Of a stretch of DNA of 64,000 nucleotides, positions 46,054 to 58,635 are shown piece by piece. Origin of the DNA: Thiomonas sp. FB-Cd. GTDB lineage: Bacteria > Pseudomonadota > Gammaproteobacteria > Burkholderiales > Burkholderiaceae_C. The position numbers and the translations under genes were made by a program. The stretch's first letter is position 1. Every line of letters starts with the position of its first letter. The notes under the pieces were generated by a model. It searched no databases. It was given only the letters and a program-made list of their open reading frames with translations, and was not told where the DNA came from. The DNA is taken from the NCBI RefSeq assembly GCF_000733775.1, contig NZ_JPOE01000005.1, positions 868,001 through 932,000 of the forward strand, written 5' to 3'.

Positions 46054-49000
46054 ATGTCCATCATGAACACGTCACCGTTCACGGGTGCCGCCCCTGAAAC
46101 CAGTGCGCCCTTGCTTGAGGCGCGGCGACGGCTTTTGGCACAAAGGCTGCTCGACAAGCGCCTTGCCGGATTCGCGGACGAAACCCCCGGCCTGGCGGGC
46201 CCAGCGCCAGCCCTCTTACGCTTGTCATACGCGCAGGAGGCTTTGTGGGTGCTTCGTCAATTTGACGGAGGCGAATCGCTCTACAACGTCGGCGCGGTCA
46301 CGAGGCTTCTCGGACCCCTGAACGTCGAGCGACTGGAGCGCAGTTTTCGGGCGCTCATCAGCCGCCATGCGGCGCTGCGCACGTGCATCGAATCTTCCGC
46401 AACCGGGCCCATGCGACGGGTGATGCCAGCGCCGAGCGTTGTCCCGCTCTTTCAACTTCAACGCTGGGTCGTATCGCCAGACGACGCACAAGGCACGGCG
46501 CTGGATCAGCGCATCGACGAGCTTCTGGCGCAACCCTTTGACCTCGCGCACGCCCCGCTGCTGCGTGCAGCGCTGCTGCAGATCTCGCCAGACCATCACC
46601 TTTTGATTCTGGCCATCCACCACATCGTGTCCGATGGATGGTCGATGAGCATTATCAACCGTGAATTGGGTGCGCTGTACAGGCAAGACGGCGAACCAGC
46701 GGCACGCCCCGATATACCCCTGAGCTTCGCCGCCTACGCCGCGCACCAACGCCAGCGCTACGAAGGTGCAACGGGTCATCCCGACGCGGATTATTGGCGA
46801 CTCCAGCTCCGTGATCTGCCCAACCTCGATCTGCCCACGGACAAGCCACGGAGGCCGCAGACGGGTTTTGCCGGTCGGACTTTGGCCTTTCACATTGACG
46901 GCTCCATCAGGGCTGGCATGCGTGCACTTGCCCAGCAGCACGGCACGACGATGTTTACGGCGCTGCTTGCTGCATTCCAGGTTCTGTTGATGCGTTACAG
47001 CGGACAAAGCGACATTCCCGTGGGGGTCCCGGTCGCCGGACGCGACGATGACCGCCTGGCCAATGTCATTGGCTATTTCGTCAACACTGTTGTCATGCGC
47101 GGCAGGCTGGATGGATCGCCGGACTTCATCGAACTGCTGCAACGCACACGCACGACGGTCATCGACGCACTGGCGCACGCCGGCCTGCCCTTTGATCGCC
47201 TCGTGGCGGATCTTCGCCCGCAGCGCGAAGGCAGTCGCAACCCGCTTTATCAGATCGCCTTTGCGCTGGAACGCTTTTCCGACCGCACGCTCGAGCTCGC
47301 GGGCGTGAAAACGGAGCGCTTGGCGCTGCATGCCAAAACGGCCAAATTCGACCTTTCGCTGGGCTTGACCGATGTGGAGGATGGACTCGGCGCCCGATTC
47401 GAGTTTCGCACCGACCTATTTGAGTGGGCAACGATCGAGCGTATGGCAAGGCACTTCCGCCAGCTGCTCTGCGCGATTCTCGCCGACCCTCACACACCCG
47501 TTGACCGTTTGTCGCTTCTTGACCACGCCGAGCGCGCGCAGTTACTGACGCAGTGGGGTGCCGGTGTGCCTGCCGCCCACGATGCTCAACCGGTACACAC
47601 GCTGTTTCGCGCACAAGCTCGCAGCACACCGCATGCAGTCGCTCTGCGCCTGGCGCAGGCCCAGATGACGTACGGTCAACTTGATGCGTTGTCCGACTAT
47701 TGGGCCCATCAACTCATCATGAGAGGCGTGGGTCCGGAGATCATCGTTGGTCTCTTCATGCACCGAAGCTTCGCGCTGGCTGTCGCGATGCTGGCCATAC
47801 TCAAGGCAGGTGGCGCTTTCATGCCGCTGGATCCTGAGTACCCGCCCGAGCGCGTGAAGGTCATGGTGCGCGATGCGAAGCCGCGCGTAATCCTCACACA
47901 GCCACATCTCGTGGCCACACTGGGCTCGATCGCCAGCGATGTGGACCTGGTGGTCATGCCCGACGATGGGGGGCGCGTTCCGAGCGGCTTTGGTTTGGCA
48001 GTTGAGACGGACACAAGACCGGAGCATCTTGCCTATGTCATTTACACATCCGGCTCAACCGGGAAGCCCAAGGGCGCCCAGGTTCTGCACGGCGGCCTGG
48101 CCAATCACTTGTTGTGGCTCAACGATGCGTTGAACCTGACTGCAGCCGACCGGATTCTGCAGAAAACGACCATCAGCTTTGACGCTTCGATCTGGGAATT
48201 TCTGTCTCCGCTCATTTGCGGGGCACAAATCGTGTTTGCCGAACCCGGTGCACAACGCGATGTATCCCGCCTCCTGCTGATCGTGCAGCAGCAAAACGTC
48301 TCGATCATGCAATTCGTCCCATCCGCGTTGCGCACCATGCTTGCCGAGCCGCATGCCCGGCAGTGCAACAGCCTGCGCTATGTGCTCAGCGGCGGCGAAG
48401 CGCTTGATTGCGCGTTGGCTCAGCAATTTCTTGAGGTACTTCCCGGCGTGAGGTTCGGGAACTTCTACGGCCCAAGCGAAGCGACCGACATCAGCGCCTG
48501 GCTGGAAATCCACGCCCCCTTGCCGGACCGCTTGAGCATTCCCATCGGCCGTCCAGCGGCGAATGTGGCGCTCTTCGTGCTGGACGCGTACCAGGAGTTG
48601 CAGCCGATTGGCGTAGCCGGTGAGCTCTACATTGGAGGCGCTGGAGTCGGGCGTGGCTACTTGAACCAGCCAGACCGCACCGCCGAGCGCTTTCTCCCCA
48701 ACCCCTTCCGTTCGGGCGAGCGCATGTACCGTACCGGGGACTTTGTGCGCTGGCTTGGCGATGGACTGATGGAATTCATCGGCCGCGCCGATCACCAGGT
48801 GAAACTGCGCGGATTTCGCATTGAACTTGGTGAAATCGAGGCTGTTCTCAACGCCCTTCCATGTGTGCGCATGAGTGCGGTGACCTTGCAGGGCGCTAGC
48901 CCAGAGAGCAAAAAACTCACGGCCTATATCGCGGCGGATCAGCCTGACATCCAGGCACTGCGCAAGGCGCTCAAGGAGCAGCTTCCCGAGCATATGGTTC

Positions 49001-52000
49001 CGCAGGCGTACGTGGTGCTCGAAGCGCTACCGGTCTTGCCCAATGGCAAGGTCGACCGCAACAATCTTCCGGCTGCGCACGACACTTTCACAGGGGACTT
49101 TGTTGCGCCACGTTCGGGTCTGGAATCGGGTCTGCTCGAAATCTGGCAGGCGGTGCTGCTTCGGCAGCGCATCGGCGTGCGGGAAAATTTTTTTGATTTA
49201 GGCGGCGATTCGCTGAGCGCCACGCGAGTCATGTCGCAGATCCGGGCCGTCTTTGGCGTGGACATGCCTTTGCGGGTCTTGTTCGACCAACCGACCTTGG
49301 CCGAGCTGGCGCAGACCCTGCAGTCCATGCTGAACAGCGCCGAGCAGGTCGGACCCCTCGACCCAATCATGCCGGTGCCTCGGTCGGGGCCTTTGCAGGT
49401 GTCGTTCTCTCAGCGCCGCATGTGGACGTTGCACCAAATGGATCCGGAAGGTGCGGCCTACAACATGCGCGTGGCATTGCGACTGCGCGGCACCCTGGAT
49501 CGATCCGCACTGCACGCAGCGCTCAATGCACTGGTGGCGCGTCACGAAGCTTTCCGCACGGGCTTTGTCTTTGGAGAGAGCGAGCCGGTTGCCGTGGTCA
49601 ACCCGTCTGCGTCCGTCCCATTGCTTGAACTGGACATGCAAACAATCGCAGCGCACGAGCGCAACACGGTGTTTGAACACGATGTCATCCAGCTCGCCGC
49701 AGCACCTTTTGACTTGAGCCACAGCCCACTTTGTCGGTTCATCCTGGCACGACTTGAACCCCAGCATCATGCCTTGATCATGGTGATGCACCACATCGTT
49801 GGCGACGACTGGTCTTGGGGTATCGTCCTCGACGAGTTGAGCGCCCTGTACCGTGCCCACCACCAAGGCCTCACGGCAGCATTGCCGCCCAAGCCCATTG
49901 ACTTTTACGACTACGCAGCCTGGCAACGCCAGCGCATTGATCGCGCCCGCCTGGCCCGGCACGCGGGCTACTGGATGCAGCAGCTCGATGGGATGAGCCC
50001 CCTGAATCTGCCCACGGATACCCCAGTCGTCCAACGCCAAAGCAGTCGTGGCGCGCGACTGCGGCAGCACTTTGACGACCACTGGCTTCGCAGCGTCCAG
50101 CAATTCAGCGCCGCACAGGGTGTCACACCGTTCATGACACTCCTCGCCGCCTTTCAATGCCTGCTTTCGCGTTGGTGCGGGCAGAACGACATTACGATCG
50201 GCGTGCCAGTGGCCAATCGCACGCAGGTCGACGCAGAAACTGTCGTGGGCTCCTTGGTCAATACCCTGGCAATGCGCAGCGACGTTCGCCCTGACATGCG
50301 CTTTCGCGATCTGCTGCAACAGGTCCGCGGCATGACACTCGGCGCCTTCGCCAATCAGGATCTGCCTTATGACTACCTTGTCGAGCGGCTGCGTGAGCGA
50401 GGCGCGGGAGCCAACGCGGCTGAGCTGCGGGTTCTATTCAATGTGCTCAACACGCCCCGCAAGACCGTTCAGTTGGAAGGCCTGCAGGTTGACTATCTGC
50501 CGCTTTCGCTTGGAGCAGCGCAGTTCGATCTTTCCTTGCATGTCGCTCTTACGGGCGAACATGCGCTGATTCTCAGCTACTCGACCGAATTATTCGTTGA
50601 GAAGGCGATGCGAGGATTGCTCGAAAGCTTCCTCCTTCTTGTGGGCGAGGCCATGCAGGACCCTGACCGCGCGCTCAAGGATCTGCGCCTGACGACGCCG
50701 GTCGATCGCGCAAGCCTCGATACCTGGAATCGCACTGCACTGCCCTACCCCTCCGACTTGACCGTGACGGGCCTTCTGGCTGCACAGCGCAAGCGTGCGA
50801 CACCCGCAATCCTGGCTGCAGATGGCGCGGGCTTGAGCCATGCGGAGTTATGGCGGGAGGTGGATTGGCTCACCGAAACCCTTCGCCAGCGTGGCATCCA
50901 CCGCGGCCGTCTTGTCGGCCTGAGCGTTGATCGCGGCGCAGGCATGGTGGTGGCGCAATTGGCGGTGCTCCAGGCGGGTGCGGCCTACGTGCCACTCGAT
51001 CCGACCTACCCTGCTCAGCGATTGCATGAGATGGCTGAAGACGCCCGCCTTTGCCTGCTGATCACAGAGCCGTCTCGGCTCGCGGTTTGGGAGGGCCTGG
51101 GGGTGCCGTGTCTCTTGCTCGATGCCGAGCACAGGGCAGTCGCGCAACCGGCTGCAATGCCAGCGCCTCCGGATCCAGAACGCGACGCGCATGCGGAAGA
51201 TCCGGCCTATGTCATCTACACCTCCGGCTCCACAGGAAAACCCAAAGGCGTCGCTGTACCGCATCGCGCAGTGGTCAACTTCCTGTCTTCCATGCAGCGC
51301 GAGCCAGGACTGTCGGCCAATGACCGGCTTGTGGCTGTCACCACGATCAGCTTCGACATTTCAGTGCTTGAACTCCTCTTGCCCCTGGCCGTGGGAGGCA
51401 CCATCATCCTGGCGACGCGGGAACAGGCGGCTGACGGTAATGCGTTGCGCGCATTGCTTGAGGGCTCGGGCGGCACGGTCATGCAGGCCACCCCATCGAC
51501 TTGGAACCTGCTGATCGAGGCAGGATGGGAAGGCAGCCCCGACTTCAAGGCACTTGTCGGCGGCGAGACACTAAGCGCCGATTTGGCGCAGGCGCTGCTG
51601 GCGCGGACCGGTGAGCTGTGGAATATGTATGGGCCGACCGAGACCACGGTCTGGTCCACCTGCTCCAAGGTTCAACCGCAACCTTCGCCGATTTCGATCG
51701 GCAGACCCATTGCCAACACGCAAGTCCATGTCCTCGATGCACAGGGCCAACCCTGCCCGGTCGGGTTTGGCGGCGAAATTCACATTGGTGGCGATGGGCT
51801 GGCCATCGGCTATTTGCATCAGCCGGAACTCACAGCCGAGCGCTTCATCCCTGATCCCTTTTGCACCTCCGCTGGTGCTCGCCTGTACAAGACCGGCGAT
51901 CGCGGTCGCTGGCGCCATGACGGCGTGCTTGAGCATCAGGGCCGACTGGACTTTCAGGTCAAGGTGCGAGGCTATCGAATTGAACTCGGCGAGATCGAGT

Positions 52001-52596
52001 CCCGGTTGAAGGCTCATCCGGAGGTCAAGCAGGCCGTGGTGCTTGTGCGGGAAGACACACCGGGGGATCGCCGTCTGGTGGCGTACACAGTGCCCAAAGG
52101 TACCGCGCTCGACCTGCATGCATTGCGGGAACATCTGCGGGCCGCGCTGCCGACGTATATGCTGCCTCAACACTTCGTGGTTTTGGAGCACCTGCCCCTG
52201 CTCCCCAATGGCAAGATCAACCGGCACGCTTTGCCGATGCCACGGGAGCAGGGCGCTGTTTTGGCGCGTGATGACCGGGCGGGGATGACACCTGCTGAAC
52301 ATGCGTTGGCGCACATCTGGCGTGAGCTGATTGGCTGCGACGTGGTCGGCCGAAGCGATAATTTTTTTGATCTTGGTGGCCACTCACTGCTGGCCAATCG
52401 AGCCGCAATCGCTTTTGAGAAGATCAGCGGCCACCGCCTCGAACTGCGACGCATGGTCTTGGAAACCCTGGGCCAACTTGTGGGCGGCGTCGACTTGCCG
52501 CAGGCGCCTCACGATCGCGTACCCCCACAAGCTGCATCAGGCCCAATCCGGCGCTGGATCGCCGATCTGAGCGCACGGCTCCGACACGCCCGTTAA
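46054..52596 (+). CDS. Nonribosomal peptide synthetase (C-A-PCP-C-A-PCP)
   Basis: This 2180-residue NRPS has two full modules. Module 1: condensation (HHIVSDG at 189-195), adenylation (YTSGSTGKPKG near 664; pocket D-A-W-Q-L-G-F-(gap)-D-K by eye, nearest to Gln-type codes), and a carrier with Ser1053. Module 2: condensation with HHIVGDD at 1246-1252, so the glycine of HHxxxDG is aspartate; adenylation (YVIYTSGSTG near 1720; pocket D-I-L-Q-L-G-M-V-W-K, close to glycine codes); and a carrier with Ser2111. It ends after the last carrier without a thioesterase or reductase. The N-terminal condensation domain implies an incoming acyl group, most simply from the loading protein upstream, so the product may be an acyl-Gln/Xaa-Gly unit. 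ATG 46054 or 46063 could be the start. Confidence 0.93.
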   Translation: MSIMNTSPFTGAAPETSAPLLEARRRLLAQRLLDKRLAGFADETPGLAGPAPALLRLSYAQEALWVLRQFDGGESLYNVGAVTRLLGPLNVERLERSFRALISRHAALRTCIESSATGPMRRVMPAPSVVPLFQLQRWVVSPDDAQGTALDQRIDELLAQPFDLAHAPLLRAALLQISPDHHLLILAIHHIVSDGWSMSIINRELGALYRQDGEPAARPDIPLSFAAYAAHQRQRYEGATGHPDADYWRLQLRDLPNLDLPTDKPRRPQTGFAGRTLAFHIDGSIRAGMRALAQQHGTTMFTALLAAFQVLLMRYSGQSDIPVGVPVAGRDDDRLANVIGYFVNTVVMRGRLDGSPDFIELLQRTRTTVIDALAHAGLPFDRLVADLRPQREGSRNPLYQIAFALERFSDRTLELAGVKTERLALHAKTAKFDLSLGLTDVEDGLGARFEFRTDLFEWATIERMARHFRQLLCAILADPHTPVDRLSLLDHAERAQLLTQWGAGVPAAHDAQPVHTLFRAQARSTPHAVALRLAQAQMTYGQLDALSDYWAHQLIMRGVGPEIIVGLFMHRSFALAVAMLAILKAGGAFMPLDPEYPPERVKVMVRDAKPRVILTQPHLVATLGSIASDVDLVVMPDDGGRVPSGFGLAVETDTRPEHLAYVIYTSGSTGKPKGAQVLHGGLANHLLWLNDALNLTAADRILQKTTISFDASIWEFLSPLICGAQIVFAEPGAQRDVSRLLLIVQQQNVSIMQFVPSALRTMLAEPHARQCNSLRYVLSGGEALDCALAQQFLEVLPGVRFGNFYGPSEATDISAWLEIHAPLPDRLSIPIGRPAANVALFVLDAYQELQPIGVAGELYIGGAGVGRGYLNQPDRTAERFLPNPFRSGERMYRTGDFVRWLGDGLMEFIGRADHQVKLRGFRIELGEIEAVLNALPCVRMSAVTLQGASPESKKLTAYIAADQPDIQALRKALKEQLPEHMVPQAYVVLEALPVLPNGKVDRNNLPAAHDTFTGDFVAPRSGLESGLLEIWQAVLLRQRIGVRENFFDLGGDSLSATRVMSQIRAVFGVDMPLRVLFDQPTLAELAQTLQSMLNSAEQVGPLDPIMPVPRSGPLQVSFSQRRMWTLHQMDPEGAAYNMRVALRLRGTLDRSALHAALNALVARHEAFRTGFVFGESEPVAVVNPSASVPLLELDMQTIAAHERNTVFEHDVIQLAAAPFDLSHSPLCRFILARLEPQHHALIMVMHHIVGDDWSWGIVLDELSALYRAHHQGLTAALPPKPIDFYDYAAWQRQRIDRARLARHAGYWMQQLDGMSPLNLPTDTPVVQRQSSRGARLRQHFDDHWLRSVQQFSAAQGVTPFMTLLAAFQCLLSRWCGQNDITIGVPVANRTQVDAETVVGSLVNTLAMRSDVRPDMRFRDLLQQVRGMTLGAFANQDLPYDYLVERLRERGAGANAAELRVLFNVLNTPRKTVQLEGLQVDYLPLSLGAAQFDLSLHVALTGEHALILSYSTELFVEKAMRGLLESFLLLVGEAMQDPDRALKDLRLTTPVDRASLDTWNRTALPYPSDLTVTGLLAAQRKRATPAILAADGAGLSHAELWREVDWLTETLRQRGIHRGRLVGLSVDRGAGMVVAQLAVLQAGAAYVPLDPTYPAQRLHEMAEDARLCLLITEPSRLAVWEGLGVPCLLLDAEHRAVAQPAAMPAPPDPERDAHAEDPAYVIYTSGSTGKPKGVAVPHRAVVNFLSSMQREPGLSANDRLVAVTTISFDISVLELLLPLAVGGTIILATREQAADGNALRALLEGSGGTVMQATPSTWNLLIEAGWEGSPDFKALVGGETLSADLAQALLARTGELWNMYGPTETTVWSTCSKVQPQPSPISIGRPIANTQVHVLDAQGQPCPVGFGGEIHIGGDGLAIGYLHQPELTAERFIPDPFCTSAGARLYKTGDRGRWRHDGVLEHQGRLDFQVKVRGYRIELGEIESRLKAHPEVKQAVVLVREDTPGDRRLVAYTVPKGTALDLHALREHLRAALPTYMLPQHFVVLEHLPLLPNGKINRHALPMPREQGAVLARDDRAGMTPAEHALAHIWRELIGCDVVGRSDNFFDLGGHSLLANRAAIAFEKISGHRLELRRMVLETLGQLVGGVDLPQAPHDRVPPQAASGPIRRWIADLSARLRHAR

Positions 52597-55094
<2,498 letters not shown>

Positions 55095-55237
55095 GCCGGG
55101 AGTGTGGAGATGGACAGGGCCATTTGCGCACCTCGCGCCTGACCGCACTCCCCGTCGCCCGTGCCGGCGCGATGGGGGCGGCCAGCCCAAGCTCGACCGC
55201 GCCGTGAGGGACATCGGCGCCTCCTTTTGGCTGCCGC

Positions 55238-56809
55238 TTACGACGACAGCAGCTTGAGCTCCACGCGGTTGCGCCCCGCGTGCTTGGCACGATACAGCGC
55301 TTCGTCGGCGGCCTCCAGCAGCGCCGACAGCTCGCCGGCGCCCCCCGCGCTTTCGCGCAGCGCCAGGCCGATGCTCACGCTCAGCCGCAACACACCAGCG
55401 CTGGTGGCGAAGGGGTGGAGTTCGACGTAGCTGCGCAGGCGCTCGGCGGCTTCGAGCGCCGCCTCCGCGTTGTCGATGGCCAACAAGGCCACGAACTCCT
55501 CCCCGCCGAAGCGCGCGACCACGTCGGCCTGGCGCATGTGGGCTCCCAGCAGAGCGCCGATCTGTGCCAGCATTTCGTCGCCGACGCGGTGGCCGTAGGT
55601 GTCGTTGACGCGCTTGAAATGGTCCAGGTCCGCCATCAGCAGCGCCAGCGCCTGTCCCTCATTTTCGAGCAAGGCACGCGCACGCGCATTGAAACCACGA
55701 CGATTGGGCAGCCGCGTGAGGACGTCCTGCTCGGATTGGTCCTGCAACTGCCGCTGCAGCGCCTTGAGATCGGATACATCGGTCAGCCCGACCAGCACGC
55801 ATTCCTGACCCTCATATGCAATGGGCTGTGCCGAAACGAGCGTGTCGCGCAACGCTCCCTGGCTGGTGCGCAACTGCAGCTCGATCGGCGACAGCGCCTG
55901 ACCGTCCACCACACGGGAGAAAAGCGCGTCGCGGCGCCGTGAAACGCCATTCCCATCCAGCCAAACGGGCGACAGTCGGGTCGGGTCTGCCGCGTCGAGA
56001 AACGCCTGCGCGGCCTGATTGGATCGCACAATCGCGCCGTCACGCAGTCGCAACACCAGCATGGGCACCGGCGCGTCCTCGAACAGGAGGCGGGCATGCA
56101 ATTCGCTTTGCTCCAGTGCTCTTTCAACCGAGCGCCGCTCGGCCACTTCCTTCTGCAACGCGTCCCGGTCAACCCACGCCAGGCGCAGGTGCCGGGCATG
56201 GGCCACGGCAATCTGCCAGCCTATCCGATTCGCAAACCCCAGCAAAACCATGGCCGTTGCGATCAAGCGCAGATGGTTCGGATGTCCCGCAACGACCATC
56301 CCCATGAACGGCAGGCTCAGCAGCGGTCCCAACCATAGCGACGAACCGCTCAGCAGGGGAGCAAAGGCGTAAAGCGCAAACACGAGGAGCAGGACGCTCA
56401 TCGTGTAAAACGCGGCCGAGCCCGGCACCGTCCAGACCTCCAGCAAGACGATGGGCAGCGCGAGGAGCTCGAACACGAACAACTGCCCGCGCACTCCGGG
56501 TATGCGCTCGACCGGGATGGATGTGCGCAGGCTGCTGCGCACCAGGAGCCACGCCACACCAGCAAGCGCCAGGCGGCTGGCCATGATGACCCACAGGATG
56601 GGTACGACTCCAATCGCTGCGATGTCCACCAACCCGGTGAGCACGAAGGCCGCACCCCCGCAAAGCCCGACAGCGCGCAAGCGAGCGCGGATGGCTTGCC
56701 AGTTGGCGCGCACGTAGCCATTCTCCACCTGCGCGTCGGCAAACACCCCAGCAGCCGTGAATGCCTCGGGGCGTGTCGACGAGCTGACGCTATTGGCTGA
56801 ACTGGGCAT
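55238..56809 (-). CDS. Membrane-bound PAS-GGDEF diguanylate cyclase
   Basis: This protein of about 523 residues would synthesise c-di-GMP. It has about five to six N-terminal membrane segments (roughly 45-190), a coiled segment, a PAS domain (about 230-350; LLFEDAPVPMLVLRLRDG), and a GGDEF domain with FGGEEF and an RQAD inhibitory I-site five residues upstream. The start at 56809 (MPSSANSV) avoids overlap with the next gene. It shares the same architecture and local wording (APVPMLVLR, PVPMVLS) as its neighbour, so the pair arose by duplication. The sensed signal is unknown. Confidence 0.88.
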   Translation of the reverse strand: MPSSANSVSSSTRPEAFTAAGVFADAQVENGYVRANWQAIRARLRAVGLCGGAAFVLTGLVDIAAIGVVPILWVIMASRLALAGVAWLLVRSSLRTSIPVERIPGVRGQLFVFELLALPIVLLEVWTVPGSAAFYTMSVLLLVFALYAFAPLLSGSSLWLGPLLSLPFMGMVVAGHPNHLRLIATAMVLLGFANRIGWQIAVAHARHLRLAWVDRDALQKEVAERRSVERALEQSELHARLLFEDAPVPMLVLRLRDGAIVRSNQAAQAFLDAADPTRLSPVWLDGNGVSRRRDALFSRVVDGQALSPIELQLRTSQGALRDTLVSAQPIAYEGQECVLVGLTDVSDLKALQRQLQDQSEQDVLTRLPNRRGFNARARALLENEGQALALLMADLDHFKRVNDTYGHRVGDEMLAQIGALLGAHMRQADVVARFGGEEFVALLAIDNAEAALEAAERLRSYVELHPFATSAGVLRLSVSIGLALRESAGGAGELSALLEAADEALYRAKHAGRNRVELKLLSS

Positions 56810-56870
56810 TCGAATCGCTCTCCCAACACCCCTTGATGTCGCCTCGGCACGTTGCCGACGCGAGGCGCGC

Positions 56871-58433
56871 TTAAACCATGATATCCACGCGGTTACGGCC
56901 CGCGCGCTTGGCGACGTACATCGCACGGTCGGCGCGGTTGAGCGCCTCATCGATGCGCTGTTCGTGATCCGCCACCACGCTCACCCCAATGCTCAGGCTG
57001 ACTTCCACGCGCACGTCCGCGCAGTGCATGCTTTGCATCCCGACCGCGGTGCGAATGCGCTCGGCAACCTCCATCGCCTGTTGCTGCGACGTGCCTGGAA
57101 GCAGACAGGCAAACTCCTCTCCGCCCACACGGGCAAGCGCATCGGCATCGCGCAACTGGGTCTGGATCACCGCGCCGATTTGCCTCAGAGCCTCGTCCCC
57201 GACGGCATGCCCGTGGGCATCATTGACCCGTTTGAAATGGTCCGCATCCATCAGCAACACGGCGATCGGCGCACCCGACGTCTGCAAGGCCTCGATCAAT
57301 TTGCTGGCCTGGGCGAAAAAGCCGCGCCGGTTGAGCAACCCCGTCAGCGGGTCCGTTTGTGTCAGGCGACGCAATTCGTGCTCGTAGCGCTTGCGTGCGG
57401 TGATCTCCACGAGACTGGCGATTGTGGCTGGCTCCCCGTGGAACTGCATGACTGCCGATGACAACATCACATCCACCACCCGTCCGTCGGTGGTCTTGAG
57501 ATGCACATCCAGCGGCCCGACACGACCCTCGCGCAAAAGCTGCTCCCGCTGCTGCGCAAACTCCGCGGGGTCGGCGAAGAAATCGGCGCTAAAGAGGACG
57601 GCCCCTGCGCGGACTTTGCCGGCGGGATCGAGCAGGTTCTCCGCCGCCTGGTTGTAGCGCAACACCTGCCCGCTCGGCTGCTGGCTGAGCACCATGGGCA
57701 CGGGCGTGGTGTCGAACAGGCGGCGCAGGTTGTCCTCGCCCGCGAGGGCGCGCTTTTCCGCCGCAAGACGCTCGGCAACCTCGCGGCGCAATCGGTTGCG
57801 GTCCATCCAGTTCATGCGCTGGATCCGGTTGAGTTGGGTGGCCACCTGCCAGCCGGCAAAGTTGGCAAACACAAGCAGGATGCCCACGATGCTGGTGACC
57901 TGGGGTGCCGCGCGCAGCACGAACACCGCTTCCCAAAGGAAGATCACCGTGAAAATCGGCCCCACCAAGAGGGAGCCTGCGCTCAATGCCGGTGCGTAGG
58001 CATACAGCGCGATCGTCAGGAGCAACGCCGTAATCGCGTGGTAATCAACGGCGCCGCCGTAGGCAGGGACCAGAACGAGAAAAACGCCCAGGACAGAGAT
58101 CTCGAACGCCAGCAATGCGCGAGCCATGCGCCCGTGCTCCGCGGCCTCAGCCCTGCGCCCCAGAAGGATGAGTCGGATGCCCAAGGCCAGCACGATCAGG
58201 CGCAAGCCCAAAATGCCGAACAGCACCGGCTTGGAGCCCAGGACGGTGAAGTCCGTGTAGGCCGCGAGCATGAATGCGACACTGCCCCACAAACCCAGGA
58301 TGCGCAGGCGCGCGCCGATGTACTCCCATTCCCCGCGCAAGAACGCCTGTTCATCCTCGGCGTGCAGGAATAGCCCGTTTCGACCCAACGGGGTGCGGGC
58401 TTGCTCTTGGGCGATGAGCGAATCGGGACTCAT
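56871..58433 (-). CDS. Membrane-bound PAS-GGDEF diguanylate cyclase
   Basis: This 520-residue paralogue lies 61 bp upstream of the other GGDEF gene on the same strand. Six or so membrane segments (about 45-205) are followed by a helix rich in Arg/Glu (RLRREVAERLAAEKRAL), a PAS domain (LFDTTPVPMVLSQQPSG, then VEITARKRYE) and a GGDEF domain: LTQTDPLTGLLNRRGF, LLMDADHFKRVND, VGGEEF, with RDAD as I-site. All active-site residues are in place. EPS is commonly controlled by c-di-GMP, but no direct link to the EPS locus is shown here. Confidence 0.89.
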   Translation of the reverse strand: MSPDSLIAQEQARTPLGRNGLFLHAEDEQAFLRGEWEYIGARLRILGLWGSVAFMLAAYTDFTVLGSKPVLFGILGLRLIVLALGIRLILLGRRAEAAEHGRMARALLAFEISVLGVFLVLVPAYGGAVDYHAITALLLTIALYAYAPALSAGSLLVGPIFTVIFLWEAVFVLRAAPQVTSIVGILLVFANFAGWQVATQLNRIQRMNWMDRNRLRREVAERLAAEKRALAGEDNLRRLFDTTPVPMVLSQQPSGQVLRYNQAAENLLDPAGKVRAGAVLFSADFFADPAEFAQQREQLLREGRVGPLDVHLKTTDGRVVDVMLSSAVMQFHGEPATIASLVEITARKRYEHELRRLTQTDPLTGLLNRRGFFAQASKLIEALQTSGAPIAVLLMDADHFKRVNDAHGHAVGDEALRQIGAVIQTQLRDADALARVGGEEFACLLPGTSQQQAMEVAERIRTAVGMQSMHCADVRVEVSLSIGVSVVADHEQRIDEALNRADRAMYVAKRAGRNRVDIMV

Positions 58434-58582
58434 GGGCAGGGGCCGCGATGCGAAAGCTGCATCCTAGCGCCGGATCGAGACCCGGCACCAGCCTTCCCTG
58501 CTCCGAACGCTGGAGATTCGTCAAGCCTCGGGCACGACCCCAACCCAAGCCCTAAGCAGCCCGTTCGCCCGGCGTCACCGCT

Positions 58583-58600
58583 CCCGGCGCCGACGCCGGG
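58583..58600. terminator. Hairpin downstream of gabT-like gene
   Basis: A perfect 7-bp stem, CCCGGCG-ccga-CGCCGGG, lies about 35 bp beyond the stop of the aminotransferase (minus strand). No T-run follows on that strand, so it may be a weak or Rho-assisted terminator or an mRNA-end stabiliser. Confidence 0.5.
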
Positions 58601-58635
58601 CGGATCGGGCACGCCCAGCGGCCGGCATGGCGTTT

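Noticed and set aside
45653..46066. Possible small gene (MbtH-like helper) between the loader and the NRPS
   Set aside because: It shows none of the MbtH motifs (NPFDN, WP, GW) and overlaps the NRPS start; it looks like a random frame.
49198..50319. A 373-codon minus-strand open frame
   Set aside because: It is antisense to the second condensation domain of the NRPS and contains no recognisable motif.
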